DNA of 64,000 nucleotides from Salmonella enterica subsp. enterica serovar Typhimurium str. LT2 (GTDB taxonomy: Bacteria > Pseudomonadota > Gammaproteobacteria > Enterobacterales > Enterobacteriaceae), in assembly GCF_000006945.2 (NCBI RefSeq), contig NC_003197.2:1-64000 (forward strand), given 5' to 3'. Under the pieces are notes generated by a model that was not told where the DNA came from, made no database searches, and saw nothing but the letters and a program-made list of their open reading frames with translations. Shown here in pieces: positions 44,312 to 53,854 of this stretch (the stretch's first letter is position 1; every line of letters starts with the position of its first letter). The translations under genes were made by a program, and so were the position numbers.

Positions 44312-46027
44312 ATGAATACGTTAACTACAACGTCTGTTGTCCTTCCTGCGCCGCGTCCGGCGATTAATCAGGGTATCGATATCAATAATGAAATGGTGCT
44401 TAACCATACCGCTATTTATGAAAATTGCCTTGCGCAGGTCACGCAAGAGAATACGGTAGAAAATGCGCTCATGTTGTTAGACCCTTACGGCACGGCGCCT
44501 TTAAGCGCTTATGCCGGGGTCTGGAGTCTGGAACCGGCTGAGATCATAGTCACGGTCCAGGATGCGGCAAAAACGGCGATGCCGGTAGAACATCTTTACA
44601 CCCTTACGGCAGGCGCAAATCTGTTGCCGGTTCTGGGGCTGGTAGCGGATACTGAAAACCGTATTGTCTTTTCTCAGGCAGATACGCCGCTTGCCGTCTA
44701 TACGCTCATCACACAGCCATTACCGCCGGTAGATTCCGCGGAGGTCGTATTAGGTTTTCCGATTATCAACGTGACGCAACCTGCTACCGATGCGAACAAG
44801 ATGGCGCCAGGGTTTTATTTTATTACGCATTTCGATCGTTATAATTACGCATTAGATCAGAATGGTCTGGTGCGCTGGTACGTTACTCAGGATTATCCGT
44901 CTTATAATTTTGTTCGAATTGATAATGGCCATTTCCTCACTACTTCAGAAGCGAAAAATACCTATCTGGATATGTATGAGTTCGACATGATGGGGCGTCT
45001 TCACACATTCTATAATCTCGATAATCAATTTCACCATTCTATCTGGCCGTGGGATAGCAATACCATTGTTGCGCCCTCTGAATATACCTCGGGTCGGCCC
45101 GACGATTTGAAAACCAATGAAGACGGCGTATCGGTTGTCGATCTGACTACCGGACTGGAGACGGCTTACTACGATATGGCGAAGGTGCTGGATACGACGC
45201 GGGTTTCCCGTCCTTCAGGTACGGCGCCGGGAGAAGACCCGACGGTTAAAGACTGGCTGCATATAAACCAGAGCTACGTGAATGAGACGAATCAGTTGTT
45301 AATTGCGTCCGGGCGTCATCAGAGCGCGGTGTTTGGCGTCGATCTGCAAACGCAAGCGCTACGCTTTATTTTGTCAACGCATGAAGACTGGGACGACGCT
45401 TATCAGCCTTATCTTTTAACCCCGGTCGACAGTGAAGGTGTGGCGCTTTATGACTTTAGCAAACAGGAGGATATCGACGCGGCCGACCGTGACTTTTGGA
45501 CTTGGGGCCAGCATAACGTCGTTGAAATCGCCAATAATACGCCGGGTATAGTGGAGTTTATGGTATTTGATAACGGTAACTACCGTTCGCGTGATGACAG
45601 CAAAAGCCTGTTACCGCCGGATAACTACAGCCGCATTGTCCATTTCGTGGTGAATATGAATGAGATGACCGTTATGCGGCCATTTGAATACGGCAAGGAG
45701 CTGGGCGCGCGTGGCTACAGTAGCTGCGTTAGCGCGAAAGCGATCCAGCAGAATGGCAATATTGTGGTGCATTTTGCCGACTGCACGTTTGATGAAAATG
45801 GCCGCGCCATCTCTTGCCAGCCTGGCGAGAGCGATATTATCGATCCGCAGGCGGGCAGTGAGGCGATGGGGCTGCTAATTTTACAGGAGATTGCGCCTAC
45901 GGAGAAAACCGTGCTTTTTGAAGCGACCATGACGTCAGGTTACTACAAAAACGCGGAAACGAACGGGGAAGGCTATCGCTACGATATTACCAGTTTCCGG
46001 GTGTATAAAATGGATCTGTACGCGTAG
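44312..46027 (+). CDS. Aryl-sulfate sulfotransferase (ASST), leaderless copy 2
   Basis: This 571-residue protein is a full-length paralogue of the one at 35339-37057. The conserved active-site set is again FHHSI, DWLHINQSY, SGRHQS and WGQHN, with the catalytic histidine also at residue 401. The N-terminus (MNTLTTTSVVLPAPRP) is hydrophilic with no export signal. ATG 44312 is preceded by CTGGAG; an earlier in-frame ATG at 44285 would add nine residues. A terminator-like hairpin follows. The two copies differ mostly in the N-terminal domain and surface loops, by eye. Confidence 0.9.
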   Translation: MNTLTTTSVVLPAPRPAINQGIDINNEMVLNHTAIYENCLAQVTQENTVENALMLLDPYGTAPLSAYAGVWSLEPAEIIVTVQDAAKTAMPVEHLYTLTAGANLLPVLGLVADTENRIVFSQADTPLAVYTLITQPLPPVDSAEVVLGFPIINVTQPATDANKMAPGFYFITHFDRYNYALDQNGLVRWYVTQDYPSYNFVRIDNGHFLTTSEAKNTYLDMYEFDMMGRLHTFYNLDNQFHHSIWPWDSNTIVAPSEYTSGRPDDLKTNEDGVSVVDLTTGLETAYYDMAKVLDTTRVSRPSGTAPGEDPTVKDWLHINQSYVNETNQLLIASGRHQSAVFGVDLQTQALRFILSTHEDWDDAYQPYLLTPVDSEGVALYDFSKQEDIDAADRDFWTWGQHNVVEIANNTPGIVEFMVFDNGNYRSRDDSKSLLPPDNYSRIVHFVVNMNEMTVMRPFEYGKELGARGYSSCVSAKAIQQNGNIVVHFADCTFDENGRAISCQPGESDIIDPQAGSEAMGLLILQEIAPTEKTVLFEATMTSGYYKNAETNGEGYRYDITSFRVYKMDLYA

Positions 46028-46059
46028 CGGTCTATCATCAATGACTGACTGCACTAAAA

Positions 46060-46087
46060 AAGTCCGGCGTAAGTCGGACTTCATTTC
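46060..46087 (+). terminator. Terminator after the second sulfotransferase
   Basis: AAGTCCG (46060-46066) pairs with CGGACTT (46075-46081), followed by CATTT. It closes the accessory interval before nhaA. Confidence 0.7.
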
Positions 46088-46189
46088 GTAAAAAACGAGC
46101 TATTCATCATATATAATCTAATTTTAACGATGAGTCAGGCGAGGTAAGATAGTAGATCCGAAGAATTCACCTGATTGAGAGAATAAAAA

Positions 46190-47356
46190 GTGAAACATCT
46201 GCACCGATTTTTTAGCAGCGATGCCTCTGGGGGCATCATTCTCATCATCGCCGCTGCGCTGGCTATGCTGATGGCCAATATGGGCGCGACCAGTGGATGG
46301 TATCATGATTTTCTGGAGACGCCGGTTCAGCTACGGGTTGGGGCGCTTGAGATCAACAAAAACATGCTGTTGTGGATCAACGATGCGCTGATGGCCGTGT
46401 TTTTCCTGTTGATTGGCCTGGAAGTTAAGCGCGAACTGATGCAAGGCTCGTTAGCCAGTCTGCGCCAGGCCGCTTTTCCGGTGATTGCCGCCATCGGCGG
46501 GATGATTGTACCGGCATTGCTCTATCTGGCCTTTAACTACTCCGATCCGGTCACTCGCGAGGGCTGGGCTATTCCTGCCGCGACGGATATCGCCTTTGCG
46601 CTGGGCGTGTTGGCGCTGTTGGGCAGCCGGGTTCCGCTGGCGCTGAAAATTTTCCTGATGGCGCTGGCGATCATCGATGATCTCGGCGCCATCGTTATTA
46701 TCGCACTGTTTTATACCAGCGATCTTTCTATCGTCTCGCTGGGCGTGGCGGCGTTCGCGATTGCCGTGCTGGCGCTGCTGAACCTGTGCGGCGTCAGACG
46801 GACTGGGGTATATATTCTGGTCGGGGCAGTGCTGTGGACGGCGGTACTGAAGTCCGGCGTTCACGCGACGCTGGCAGGCGTCATTGTCGGTTTCTTTATT
46901 CCGCTGAAAGAAAAACACGGTCGCTCGCCGGCGAAGCGTCTGGAGCATGTTCTGCACCCGTGGGTCGCGTACCTGATCCTGCCGCTCTTCGCTTTTGCGA
47001 ATGCTGGCGTTTCTCTTCAGGGCGTCACGATTGACGGTCTGACCTCCATGCTGCCGTTGGGAATTATTGCCGGTCTGCTGATTGGTAAGCCGCTGGGGAT
47101 TAGCCTGTTTTGCTGGCTGGCGCTGCGTTTCAAGCTGGCGCATCTGCCACAGGGGACCACTTATCAGCAAATCATGGCGGTCGGCATTTTGTGTGGCATT
47201 GGCTTTACGATGTCCATCTTTATCGCCAGCCTGGCATTTGGCAATGTCGATCCGGAACTTATTAACTGGGCGAAATTGGGCATTTTGATTGGTTCATTGC
47301 TCTCCGCAGTGGTGGGGTATAGCTGGTTGCGCGCGCGTTTGAACGCGCCGGCATAA
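46190..47356 (+). CDS. nhaA: Na+/H+ antiporter NhaA
   Basis: This 388-residue inner-membrane antiporter exports Na+ in exchange for protons, mainly at alkaline pH. The ion-binding aspartates are D163 and D164 in AIIDDLGAI; other hallmarks are AATDIAFALGVLALLG and the late motif GIGFTMSIFIA. It uses a GTG start, as does the E. coli gene. It is followed by nhaR, 61 bases downstream, whose product activates it in response to Na+. Confidence 0.97.
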   Translation: MKHLHRFFSSDASGGIILIIAAALAMLMANMGATSGWYHDFLETPVQLRVGALEINKNMLLWINDALMAVFFLLIGLEVKRELMQGSLASLRQAAFPVIAAIGGMIVPALLYLAFNYSDPVTREGWAIPAATDIAFALGVLALLGSRVPLALKIFLMALAIIDDLGAIVIIALFYTSDLSIVSLGVAAFAIAVLALLNLCGVRRTGVYILVGAVLWTAVLKSGVHATLAGVIVGFFIPLKEKHGRSPAKRLEHVLHPWVAYLILPLFAFANAGVSLQGVTIDGLTSMLPLGIIAGLLIGKPLGISLFCWLALRFKLAHLPQGTTYQQIMAVGILCGIGFTMSIFIASLAFGNVDPELINWAKLGILIGSLLSAVVGYSWLRARLNAPA

Positions 47357-47417
47357 TCAGTACGAAGGAAAGGGGGAGCGATGTATCGCTCCCTTGCGAC
47401 ATTGAACAGGGAGAGAA

Positions 47418-48317
47418 ATGAGCATGTCTCATATTAACTACAACCATCTTTATTATTTCTGGCATGTCTATAAAGAAGGTTCTGTCGTGGGTGCCGCAGA
47501 GGCGCTTTTTCTGACGCCGCAAACCATTACTGGTCAAATTAAAGCCCTGGAAGAGCGTTTACAGGGGAAGCTATTTAAACGTAAGGGACGCGGTCTTGAA
47601 CCCAGCGAACTGGGCGAGCTGGTTTTTCGCTATGCGGACAAAATGTTTACGCTAAGCCAGGAGATGCTGGATATCGTCAATTACCGCAAAGAATCAAACC
47701 TGTTGTTTGATGTCGGCGTCGCCGATGCTTTATCCAAGCGTCTGGTCAGCAGCGTTCTGGATGCGGCGGTGGTGGTGGACGAACCCATACATCTGCGTTG
47801 CTTCGAGTCCACGCACGAAATGTTGCTCGAACAGCTCAGCCAGCACAAGCTGGATATGATTATCTCCGACTGCCCGATAGATTCCACGCAGCAGGAGGGG
47901 CTATTCTCAGTCAAAATCGGCGAATGCAGCGTCAGTTTCTGGTGTACGAATCCGCTTCCTGAAAAAGCGTTCCCTGCCTGCCTGGAAGAGCGACGGTTGC
48001 TGGTGCCGGGACGGCGCTCAATGCTGGGGCGTAAGTTGTTGAACTGGTTTAATTCACAGGGGTTGCAGGTTGAGATCCTCGGTGAATTTGATGATGCGGC
48101 CTTAATGAAGGCGTTTGGCGCGACGCACGATGCGATTTTTGTGGCGCCGAGCCTTTATTCGCTGGATTTTTATGCCGATGAGTCGGTAATAGAGATTGGG
48201 CGCGTGGAGAATGTCATGGAAGAATATCATGCGATTTTTGCCGAGAGAATGATCCAGCATCCGGCGGTGCAGCGTATTTGCAATGCGGACTACTCGGCAT
48301 TGTTTAAACTACAGTAG
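47418..48317 (+). CDS. nhaR: LysR-type activator NhaR
   Basis: This 299-residue LysR regulator has its N-terminal helix-turn-helix at about residues 7-65 (NYNHLYYFWHVYKEGSVVGA, LTPQTITGQIKALEERL). It activates nhaA in the presence of Na+. Sequence agrees with the E. coli protein nearly throughout, from recall. GGGAGAG precedes the ATG. It is convergent with the GH31 gene. Confidence 0.97.
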   Translation: MSMSHINYNHLYYFWHVYKEGSVVGAAEALFLTPQTITGQIKALEERLQGKLFKRKGRGLEPSELGELVFRYADKMFTLSQEMLDIVNYRKESNLLFDVGVADALSKRLVSSVLDAAVVVDEPIHLRCFESTHEMLLEQLSQHKLDMIISDCPIDSTQQEGLFSVKIGECSVSFWCTNPLPEKAFPACLEERRLLVPGRRSMLGRKLLNWFNSQGLQVEILGEFDDAALMKAFGATHDAIFVAPSLYSLDFYADESVIEIGRVENVMEEYHAIFAERMIQHPAVQRICNADYSALFKLQ

Positions 48318-48335
48318 ACGTACCTACCGTAATAC

Positions 48336-48366
48336 TTCCGGCTGCGGTATTAACCCGCAGCCGGAA
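48336..48366. terminator. Shared terminator nhaR / GH31 gene
   Basis: TTCCGGCTGCGG (48336-48347) pairs perfectly with CCGCAGCCGGAA (48355-48366) around a 7-base loop in the gap between convergent genes. T tracts are weak on both sides. Confidence 0.65.
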
Positions 48367-48371
48367 TCATT

Positions 48372-50411
48372 CTACAAGTTCAGCAGGCTACGGTACTGCC
48401 CACCTTCGCGGATAAACACCGGAATTCTGTTCAGTGGCGTAGCGTACTGCAGCGTCTGCCCTCCTGAATAGCTTTCACCGGTCGCAAGATCCGTCCATGT
48501 TTCCCCTTCTGGTAGCCAGACATCACGTTCGCGCATACCTTCATGCATGACGGGGGCGATCAGCAGGTCAGGACCAAAACAATACTGGTCGGTGATTGTC
48601 CAACTTGTTTCCTGTTCGGGGAATTCAAAGAACAGGGGGCGCATCACTGGCGTATTGTGCTTATGGGTTTCCTCCATCAGCGCTTTGATATAGGGCTTGA
48701 GTTTTTCTCGCAACGCCAGGCAACCTGTCAGTACCTCGCATACTTCCTCACCGTAGCTCCAGACCTCGTTCGGCGCACCTGTAGGGCACTGGGCGATACC
48801 ATCCCGATACGGTTGTGCGGGTAAAATCTGCGGATCGCGGTTGCCGTGCAGACGCATCACCGGGCTAAAGACGCCCCACTGGAACCAGCGAATCAGCAAT
48901 TCATGGAATTTCGGGTCGTGAATATTGCCACCATGAAAACCGCCGATATCCGTCGTCCACCACGGTATCCCCGCGATTCCCATATTGAGTCCGGCAGCAA
49001 ACTGGTTGCGCAGCGATCTAAACGAGGAGTGAATATCCCCTGACCAGACCAGAGCGCCGTACTTCTGACTGCCGGCCCAGGCGCAGCGTAGCAGGTTGAT
49101 AACCTGGTCTTCGCCATCGGCTTTCATGCCGTCAAAAAAGGTTTTAGCGTACATACGTGGGTAGATATTGCCCACTTCCAGTACCGGCCCGGCATGGTAG
49201 CGATAGTTGTCGTAGTCGTAAACGCTGAACTCAGGTTCGGCTTCATCTAACCAGAATAACTTCACGCCTTTATCGTAATAGTTGCGTTTGGCTTTGCCCC
49301 AGACGTAGTCGCGCGCGCCCGGATGAGTCGCATCAAAGTAAGTGGTATTGCCGAGGAAATCCATATTGATCGGCAAGCCACGTTCCGTTTGTACCAGCCA
49401 GCCGTTTTCGCGCATCTCCCGATAGCTTTCGGTACGGTTATCCACCGTCGGCCAGACGGAGACCATCAGCTCAATTCCCAGCGATTTCAGCTCGGCAATC
49501 ATGGCATCAGGATCGGGCCAGTCGCGCGCATCGAACATCCAGTCACCCTGATTCGGCCAGTGAAAGAAGTCGATTACGATCACTGAGATAGGCAGATTGC
49601 GGCGCTTATATTCGCGGGCGACCTCCAGCAGCTCTTCCTGCGTACGATAACGGAGTTTGCACTGCCAGAAGCCCATGGCGTAGTCCGGCATCATCGGCGG
49701 TGTGCCGGTAGCCAGCGCGTAAGCCCGGCTAATTTCTGCCGGGGTATCGCCAGCCGTGATCCAGTAGTCCAGCTGTTCGCTGACCTGCGCTTCCCATTCG
49801 GTAACGTTTTGGGCAAAGGTTACGCGTCCGACTGCCGGGTTGTTCCATAAAAATCCGTAGCCCAGACTGGAGAGCATAAACGGTACTGAGGCCTGGGAGT
49901 TACGTTGCGCCAGCTCAAGCACGCATCCTTTGAGATCCAGGTTGGCCTGTTGATACTGCCCCATGCCATAAATTTTTTCCCCTTCGGTGGCTTCGAAGCG
50001 GGCTTTCAGTGAATATTTCCCACCCTGAATAGGGCGGAACTCGCGTCCCTCAAGGTTGAGTGCGCTGACGTACTGGCCGTGAGATGATTCATCCTCGCCA
50101 ATTTCGCCCCGCAGGCGCCAGAACTCCTGCAACAGGGGTTTGTGTGGATGGCGGTAAAAGGTAACCTGTCCTTTTTGATTGACGATAGCGATAATTTTGC
50201 CGTTGGTCAGCGTTGCCTGGTGGTGCTCATAATCAATGTGGCACTGACTTTCTGCGACTGGCTCAGTCAATGCCCAGTCTTCATTTCTCATTACCGGCAG
50301 ATGACGGCCGCTGCGTACGCGCAGGCTGTTCTCGCCCCAGGGTTCAATCCATAAATAGCGATCGTTTTGCTGCCAGACCAGACGACGCGGGTCTTGTTGC
50401 ATAAATGGCAT
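48372..50411 (-). CDS. GH31 alpha-glycosidase (YicI-like)
   Basis: This 679-residue cytoplasmic enzyme of glycoside hydrolase family 31 is probably an alpha-xylosidase or alpha-glucosidase. The nucleophile is D389 in FWLDEAEPE; the acid/base aspartate lies in VWSGDIHSS. No signal peptide. ATG 50411 is preceded by GGGAGG seven bases away and is preferred to the upstream ATG at 50426. It lies just downstream of a GPH-family sugar symporter, like the yicJ-yicI pair of E. coli, so it should hydrolyse an imported alpha-linked oligosaccharide. The exact sugar is unknown. Confidence 0.88.
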   Translation of the reverse strand: MPFMQQDPRRLVWQQNDRYLWIEPWGENSLRVRSGRHLPVMRNEDWALTEPVAESQCHIDYEHHQATLTNGKIIAIVNQKGQVTFYRHPHKPLLQEFWRLRGEIGEDESSHGQYVSALNLEGREFRPIQGGKYSLKARFEATEGEKIYGMGQYQQANLDLKGCVLELAQRNSQASVPFMLSSLGYGFLWNNPAVGRVTFAQNVTEWEAQVSEQLDYWITAGDTPAEISRAYALATGTPPMMPDYAMGFWQCKLRYRTQEELLEVAREYKRRNLPISVIVIDFFHWPNQGDWMFDARDWPDPDAMIAELKSLGIELMVSVWPTVDNRTESYREMRENGWLVQTERGLPINMDFLGNTTYFDATHPGARDYVWGKAKRNYYDKGVKLFWLDEAEPEFSVYDYDNYRYHAGPVLEVGNIYPRMYAKTFFDGMKADGEDQVINLLRCAWAGSQKYGALVWSGDIHSSFRSLRNQFAAGLNMGIAGIPWWTTDIGGFHGGNIHDPKFHELLIRWFQWGVFSPVMRLHGNRDPQILPAQPYRDGIAQCPTGAPNEVWSYGEEVCEVLTGCLALREKLKPYIKALMEETHKHNTPVMRPLFFEFPEQETSWTITDQYCFGPDLLIAPVMHEGMRERDVWLPEGETWTDLATGESYSGGQTLQYATPLNRIPVFIREGGQYRSLLNL

Positions 50412-50450
50412 GGTGGTGCCTCCCATATTCGAGGGTGAAGGTAAAGAACG

Positions 50451-51824
50451 TTATGAGTTGACGGTTTCCAGATCGTGGCGAATCTTCTCTTCCATCGCTT
50501 CGTATTTGCGAAAGAAAAGTAGTGGGATCGCTGCGAGCGCGAAGAGTAGGGCGGGTGCCCAGATAAAGGCCCAGATAATGCCCTCCAGACCCGCAGCACT
50601 CTGGGCATGGTTGGGGACATAGCCAAAACTGTTCATGATCCAGGCGGCGAAAGCGGTGCCGAGGCCACTACCCATCTTGATGCAGAAGGTACTGCCGAAG
50701 GCGATAAGAATGCCGGTAGCCTTAATACCGGTCTTCCAGGCGCCAAAATCAACGGCGAAGCCCAGCATGGCAAATGGCATTGAGCAGGCGATACCGCTGC
50801 CGATATTGCCGAGTATCCAGGCGGCGATGAGGAAAGTAATGTTGTCCGCTGCCAGCCACATCATGACGCCGCCAAACGTGGCGACCAGCAGACCGCCTAC
50901 CCATATCCAGGTTTTAGCCAGGTATTTGCTAAAGAAGGGGATAGCGATGATAAACAGGATCTGAATCGTCGCCAGGCTGTTAATCAGCGGTACCAGATCT
51001 TTACGGTCGAGGTTGTAGGTCAGATAATAGACAATGGTCGTGTTGCGCTGCTGTAGGGCAATCCAGAAGATCAGATTAGCCAGCACCATCAGGATCCACG
51101 GCCAGTTACCTTTCATCGCCGCGAAACTTTTTTTCATCGGCAACTTAGGTTCATGCTGTATTTTATCCGTATCCATTTCACGAATGTTTTTAAACGCAAA
51201 GAGCGTTAGCGCGCAGGATATAATGGCAAACGTAATTGCCGTATAAATAAAACCAGCGTGATCATCACCGTTACCTAAAAAAGCGACTAACGGCAAGGCG
51301 GTCGCGTTCATTAATAAAACCCCAATTTGCCCACCGGTCATTCGCCAGGAATTTAAAACCAGTCTTTCTTTGGGAGATAAGGTCATCAGGGGTAATATTG
51401 CACTGAGTGGTGTATTAAGTCCGGTAAATAGAATGCTGGCAATCATATAAGATATTGCTGCATAGATGGCTTTTCCTGTCATACTGATATCAGGAGACCA
51501 AAATGACAGCGCGCTGAATACCGCAAAAGGCAGCGGTAACCATAAAAACCAGGGACGACATTTACCGTAGCGTGAACGTGTTTTATCGATGATGATCCCC
51601 CATATGGGGGCGTCTATGCCATCGATAATACGCGCCAGCAGCAGGATAACGCCTGCTACGGCAAGGCTAATGCCCGCAACGTCTGTGTAGAAATATAAAA
51701 TGTACGTTGAACTGAAGCAGTACAGCAGATTACCCGCCACATCCAAAGAGCCGTAGCTAATACGCTGTAGTAAAGACAATGATGCTGACCCGGAAGGCTG
51801 GGTATCCTCAATGACAGAACTCAT
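50451..51824 (-). CDS. GPH-family sugar:cation symporter (YicJ/MelB-like)
   Basis: This 457-residue inner-membrane protein has about twelve hydrophobic segments. The motifs RISYGSLDVAGNLLYCF and DAPIWGIIIDKTRSRYGKCRPW are typical of glycoside-pentoside-hexuronide:cation symporters. GGAG lies eight bases before the ATG at 51824; an in-frame upstream ATG at 51866 lacks one. The GH31 gene starts 39 bases after its stop, so the two form an operon for uptake and hydrolysis of an alpha-glycoside. Confidence 0.88.
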   Translation of the reverse strand: MSSVIEDTQPSGSASLSLLQRISYGSLDVAGNLLYCFSSTYILYFYTDVAGISLAVAGVILLLARIIDGIDAPIWGIIIDKTRSRYGKCRPWFLWLPLPFAVFSALSFWSPDISMTGKAIYAAISYMIASILFTGLNTPLSAILPLMTLSPKERLVLNSWRMTGGQIGVLLMNATALPLVAFLGNGDDHAGFIYTAITFAIISCALTLFAFKNIREMDTDKIQHEPKLPMKKSFAAMKGNWPWILMVLANLIFWIALQQRNTTIVYYLTYNLDRKDLVPLINSLATIQILFIIAIPFFSKYLAKTWIWVGGLLVATFGGVMMWLAADNITFLIAAWILGNIGSGIACSMPFAMLGFAVDFGAWKTGIKATGILIAFGSTFCIKMGSGLGTAFAAWIMNSFGYVPNHAQSAAGLEGIIWAFIWAPALLFALAAIPLLFFRKYEAMEEKIRHDLETVNS

Positions 51825-52225
51825 AATGATAACTCCGATATTGGTACGATACGCCCAGAAAAACAACCTCTACTTTCTAAGCAAGTTTTGAATATTATTT
51901 TTATGTCGTTTCTGAATTTAACCTCAGATTAAAATGAGTAAGTAAGGTGTACATGAAAAGTAGTTAACCCGACGGCATCAATCAATTATTAAATCTTACA
52001 TCAGGATTGCGTTTATTAGTTTTTGAATGAGCGATGTTTTTATTTGCTAAGGTGGTCACAGTTTTTTCAGTAATGAAATAAGAAAAGGAAAACAGTGAAA
52101 GAAAATAACTTTCAAGTATTACGTGACTAAGGGAGGGGTAGCTGAAAAAATAGGCTGGTCAGGAAGAGCGTGAACGAGTGAGGTCAGAGCCAGCGGTTGT
52201 CGAGCAAAACGGCAGATAGCAGGCA
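51825..52225. other. Spacer upstream of the GH31 operon
   Basis: This stretch of about 400 bases lies between the symporter start and the rpsT terminator. It must contain the sugar operon promoter. A half-good CRP-type site (TGTGA-6-TAGCA on the minus strand, 52045-52060) is the only candidate signal. No gene is seen. Confidence 0.45.
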
Positions 52226-52254
52226 TAAAAAAACCCGCTTTACGCGGGTTTTTC
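52226..52254 (-). terminator. rpsT terminator
   Basis: AAACCCGC (52231-52238) pairs with GCGGGTTT (52244-52251), flanked by A and T runs. On the minus strand the stem is followed by a T tract, 26 bases after rpsT. Confidence 0.92.
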
Positions 52255-52279
52255 TACAAAGCTGATAACAAGCAGGCGA

Positions 52280-52543
52280 TTAAGCCAGTTTGTTGATCTG
52301 TGCAGTCAGGTTAGCTTTATGACGTGCAGCTTTGTTTTTGTGGATCAGACCTTTAGCAGCCTGACGGTCCACGATCGGTTGCATTTCGTTAAATGCTTTC
52401 AGTGCAGCAGCTTTGTCGCCAGCTTCGATAGCTGCGTATACTTTCTTGATGAAAGTACGCATCATAGAGCGACGGCTTGCGTTGTGCTTACGAGCCTTTT
52501 CAGACTGAACGGCGCGCTTCTTAGCTGATTTGATATTAGCCAA
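52280..52543 (-). CDS. rpsT: 30S ribosomal protein S20
   Basis: This 87-residue basic protein ([16 protein letters not shown]) of the small subunit binds 16S rRNA. It starts with a UUG codon (TTG on the minus strand, 52541-52543) preceded by GGGAG, as in E. coli where the rare start takes part in autoregulation by S20. Codon use is highly biased. Promoter upstream and a strong terminator downstream make it a single-gene unit. Confidence 0.97.
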
Positions 52544-52590
52544 GGTCCAACTCCCAAATGTGTTCTATATGGACAATTCAAAGGCCGAGG

Positions 52591-52619
52591 AATATGCCCT
52601 TTTAGCCTTCTTTTGTCAA
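52591..52619 (-). promoter_or_regulatory. rpsT promoter
   Basis: On the minus strand a perfect TTGACA (plus-strand 52614-52619) is followed 17 bases later by CATATT (52591-52596). It lies about 50 bases before the UUG start. E. coli rpsT has two promoters; this would be the proximal one. Confidence 0.75.
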
Positions 52620-52648
52620 TGGATTTGTGCAAATAAGCGCCGTTTAAA

Positions 52649-52864
52649 TTGCAGCACTCGTTGCGTAGTGATGGCGCAGGATTCTACCAGCTTGCGTGCT
52701 GTGAATACAGCCTTTCCATGAGAAAAATTGCATTAAGCGGCGGGTTTTGGGGCGGAGTTTGCCGCATGGCGATGAAAAGCATCTTCTTTATGTTTCATCA
52801 GGGCAATCGCCGGTTAACCTTAACCGCTGTACAAGGTATACTCTTGCGATTTTCACTGTTTTGA
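52649..52864 (+). CDS. yaaY: YaaY-like small open frame
   Basis: This 71-codon frame with a TTG start lies between rpsT and ribF. Its product (HSLRSDGAGFYQLACCEYS at the start, NRRLTLTAVQGIL at the end) aligns with the recalled E. coli YaaY at both ends, with a divergent middle. It overlaps the divergent rpsT promoter region. Conservation of the two ends may reflect promoter DNA rather than protein, so coding status is doubtful. Confidence 0.3.
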   Translation: MQHSLRSDGAGFYQLACCEYSLSMRKIALSGGFWGGVCRMAMKSIFFMFHQGNRRLTLTAVQGILLRFSLF

Positions 52865-52871
52865 GTCAGAC

Positions 52872-53810
52872 ATGAAGCTGATACGCGGCATACATAATCT
52901 CAGTCAGGCCCCGCATGGGTGTGTGCTGACCATTGGTAATTTCGACGGCGTACATCGGGGGCATCGCGCTCTACTGCAGGGTTTGCAGGAAGAAGGACGC
53001 AGACGCGGTCTGCCGGTGGTGGTCATGATTTTCGAACCGCAGCCGCTGGAGCTGTTCGCGACGGATAAAGCGCCCGCTCGCCTGACGCGCCTGCGTGAAA
53101 AACTGCATTACCTTGCGCAGTGCGGCGTGGACTATGTGCTGTGCGTGAAATTCGATCGCCGCTTTGCCGCTTTGACGGCGCAAACGTTTATCAGCGAACT
53201 GCTGGTGGAGCGACTTGGCGTGCAATTTCTTGCCGTCGGCGATGATTTCCGCTTTGGTGCTAGCCGCGCGGGCGATTTCTTGTTATTACAGAAGGCGGGG
53301 GCGGAGTATGGTTTTGCGGTTTCCAGCACCCAAACCTTTTGTGAAGGCGGCGTGCGTATCAGTAGTACCGCAGTGAGACAGGCGCTGGCGGAAGATAACC
53401 TGGCGCTTGCCGAAAGTCTGCTGGGACATCCCTTTACTATTTCCGGGCGTGTCGTTCATGGCGACGAGCTGGGACGTACCATTGGCTTCCCGACGGCGAA
53501 CTTACCGCTGCGCCGTCAGGTCTCCCCGGTCAAAGGGGTCTATGCGGTGGAAGTCACCGGGCTTGGCGATAAGCCGTTACCCGGCGTAGCGAACATTGGC
53601 ACTCGTCCAACGGTGGCTGGCGTGCGTCAACAACTGGAAGTGCATCTGCTGGACGTTGTAATGGACCTCTACGGTCGCCATATAGATGTAATACTGCGTA
53701 AAAAGATACGTAATGAGCAGCGATTTGCGTCGCTTGATGAGCTAAAAGCGCAAATCGCACGCGATGAGTTAACGGCCCGCAAGTTTTTTGGGCTAGCCGG
53801 GCAGGTGTAA
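52872..53810 (+). CDS. ribF: Bifunctional riboflavin kinase / FAD synthetase
   Basis: This 312-residue cytoplasmic enzyme phosphorylates riboflavin to FMN and adenylylates FMN to FAD. The N-terminal nucleotidyltransferase carries GNFDGVHRGH (residues about 22-31) and the RISSTAVRQAL motif near 158. The C-terminal kinase domain has GRTIGFPTANL near 197. It heads the ribF-ileS-lspA-fkpB-ispH cluster, 44 bases before ileS. Confidence 0.97.
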   Translation: MKLIRGIHNLSQAPHGCVLTIGNFDGVHRGHRALLQGLQEEGRRRGLPVVVMIFEPQPLELFATDKAPARLTRLREKLHYLAQCGVDYVLCVKFDRRFAALTAQTFISELLVERLGVQFLAVGDDFRFGASRAGDFLLLQKAGAEYGFAVSSTQTFCEGGVRISSTAVRQALAEDNLALAESLLGHPFTISGRVVHGDELGRTIGFPTANLPLRRQVSPVKGVYAVEVTGLGDKPLPGVANIGTRPTVAGVRQQLEVHLLDVVMDLYGRHIDVILRKKIRNEQRFASLDELKAQIARDELTARKFFGLAGQV

Positions 53811-53854
53811 CCCTGACGGTGTTTATCAAACCGAAATACGGAACCGAGAATCTG

